A stretch of 6,028 nt of DNA. It comes from Azoarcus sp. Lineage in GTDB: Bacteria; Pseudomonadota; Gammaproteobacteria; Burkholderiales; Rhodocyclaceae. A program made the translations under genes and the position numbers. Below the pieces are notes generated by a model, which saw nothing but the letters and a program-made list of their open reading frames with translations, did not search any database and was not told the origin of the DNA. Where the stretch lies: positions 1 to 6,028 of the forward strand of contig JAIRWW010000321.1 in the NCBI GenBank assembly GCA_031268685.1, in the 5' to 3' direction. Positions 5,841 through 6,028 of the stretch are shown piece by piece. Positions within the stretch are counted from its first letter, which is position 1. Every line of letters begins with the position of its first letter.

Positions 5841-6028
5841 ATGGATAAACCTTCCAATCCAAAATATGCGTGGTGGCCTTATCAGGCACTGGCTGCCCGC
5901 GAAGAAAAGCTGGGTCAAGCCGCAAGGCTGCATGGCGGATGGCGGCTTGCGCTTTATGAATTTGTCCGCTTTGGTTTCAAGCAAGGCTGGGCGTGTCTAT
6001 TCGGCGGGCTGATGGTGGCTTTGCTGAT
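5841..6028 (+). CDS. N-terminal part of a probable DUF817-family membrane protein (cut by the window end)
   Basis: An open frame begins at ATG 5841, directly after an in-frame TAA, so this is the first possible start. It runs off the window after 62 complete codons. The N-terminus MDKPSNPKYAWWPYQALAAREEKL is polar. It is followed by LYEFVRFGFKQGWACLFGGL and MVALL, the beginning of a membrane segment. The pattern EFxRFGxKQxWACLFGG resembles the start of DUF817 proteins, multi-pass inner-membrane proteins of unknown function. This is recognition from memory of a short stretch, so the family call is moderate. The gene is too short for ordinary ORF length filters because it is truncated. No good Shine-Dalgarno is seen before the ATG. 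G+C rises again here, so the gene probably belongs to the host backbone rather than to the effector cassette. Confidence 0.72.
   Translation, partial: MDKPSNPKYAWWPYQALAAREEKLGQAARLHGGWRLALYEFVRFGFKQGWACLFGGLMVALL

Noticed and set aside
5576..5848. 90-codon plus-strand frame spanning the tai4 end and the following spacer
   Set aside because: It starts inside tai4, reads through the degenerate repeat arm and a probable promoter, and overlaps the DUF817-like start. No motif or ribosome binding site supports it.

Overview
The window looks like the chromosome of a Gram-negative proteobacterium, most likely a betaproteobacterium. The evidence is a high-G+C four-gene cluster for the LPS inner-core heptose, with a stand-alone heptose-7-phosphate kinase (no fused nucleotidyltransferase) placed directly before the epimerase. 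I cannot name the genus from this sequence alone.

Region 1 (1-133) is an intergenic spacer with a good promoter candidate pointing left, out of the window, and a weaker extended -10 candidate pointing right into the heptose operon. Region 2 (134-4532) is one tightly packed operon: rfaE1/hldA (heptose-7-P kinase), rfaD/hldD (ADP-heptose 6-epimerase), waaF (heptosyltransferase II) and waaC (heptosyltransferase I). The first two genes act on the activated sugar and the last two transfer it to Kdo2-lipid A. The missing steps (sedoheptulose-7-P isomerase, phosphatase, adenylyltransferase) must be encoded elsewhere. The 3' end of waaF is unusual. About 117 codons past the normal end of the enzyme are made of 36-nt repeats and two copies of a REP-like palindrome, arranged as a 153-nt tandem duplication that stays in frame.

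Region 3 (4533-5840) has visibly lower G+C and reads as a transferred module. It holds a type VI secretion amidase effector of the Tae4 family and, overlapping it by 16 nt, its Tai4-family immunity protein with a lipoprotein signal. No type VI structural gene is in view, so this is an orphan effector-immunity pair. A degenerate copy of the same palindrome arm lies just after it. Region 4 (5841-end) is the start of a membrane protein resembling the DUF817 family, preceded by a good sigma-70-like promoter.

All assignments come from reading motifs by eye; no database search was run. The two points that deserve attention are the repeat-built tail of WaaF and the orphan Tae4/Tai4 cassette lying between members of one repeat family.
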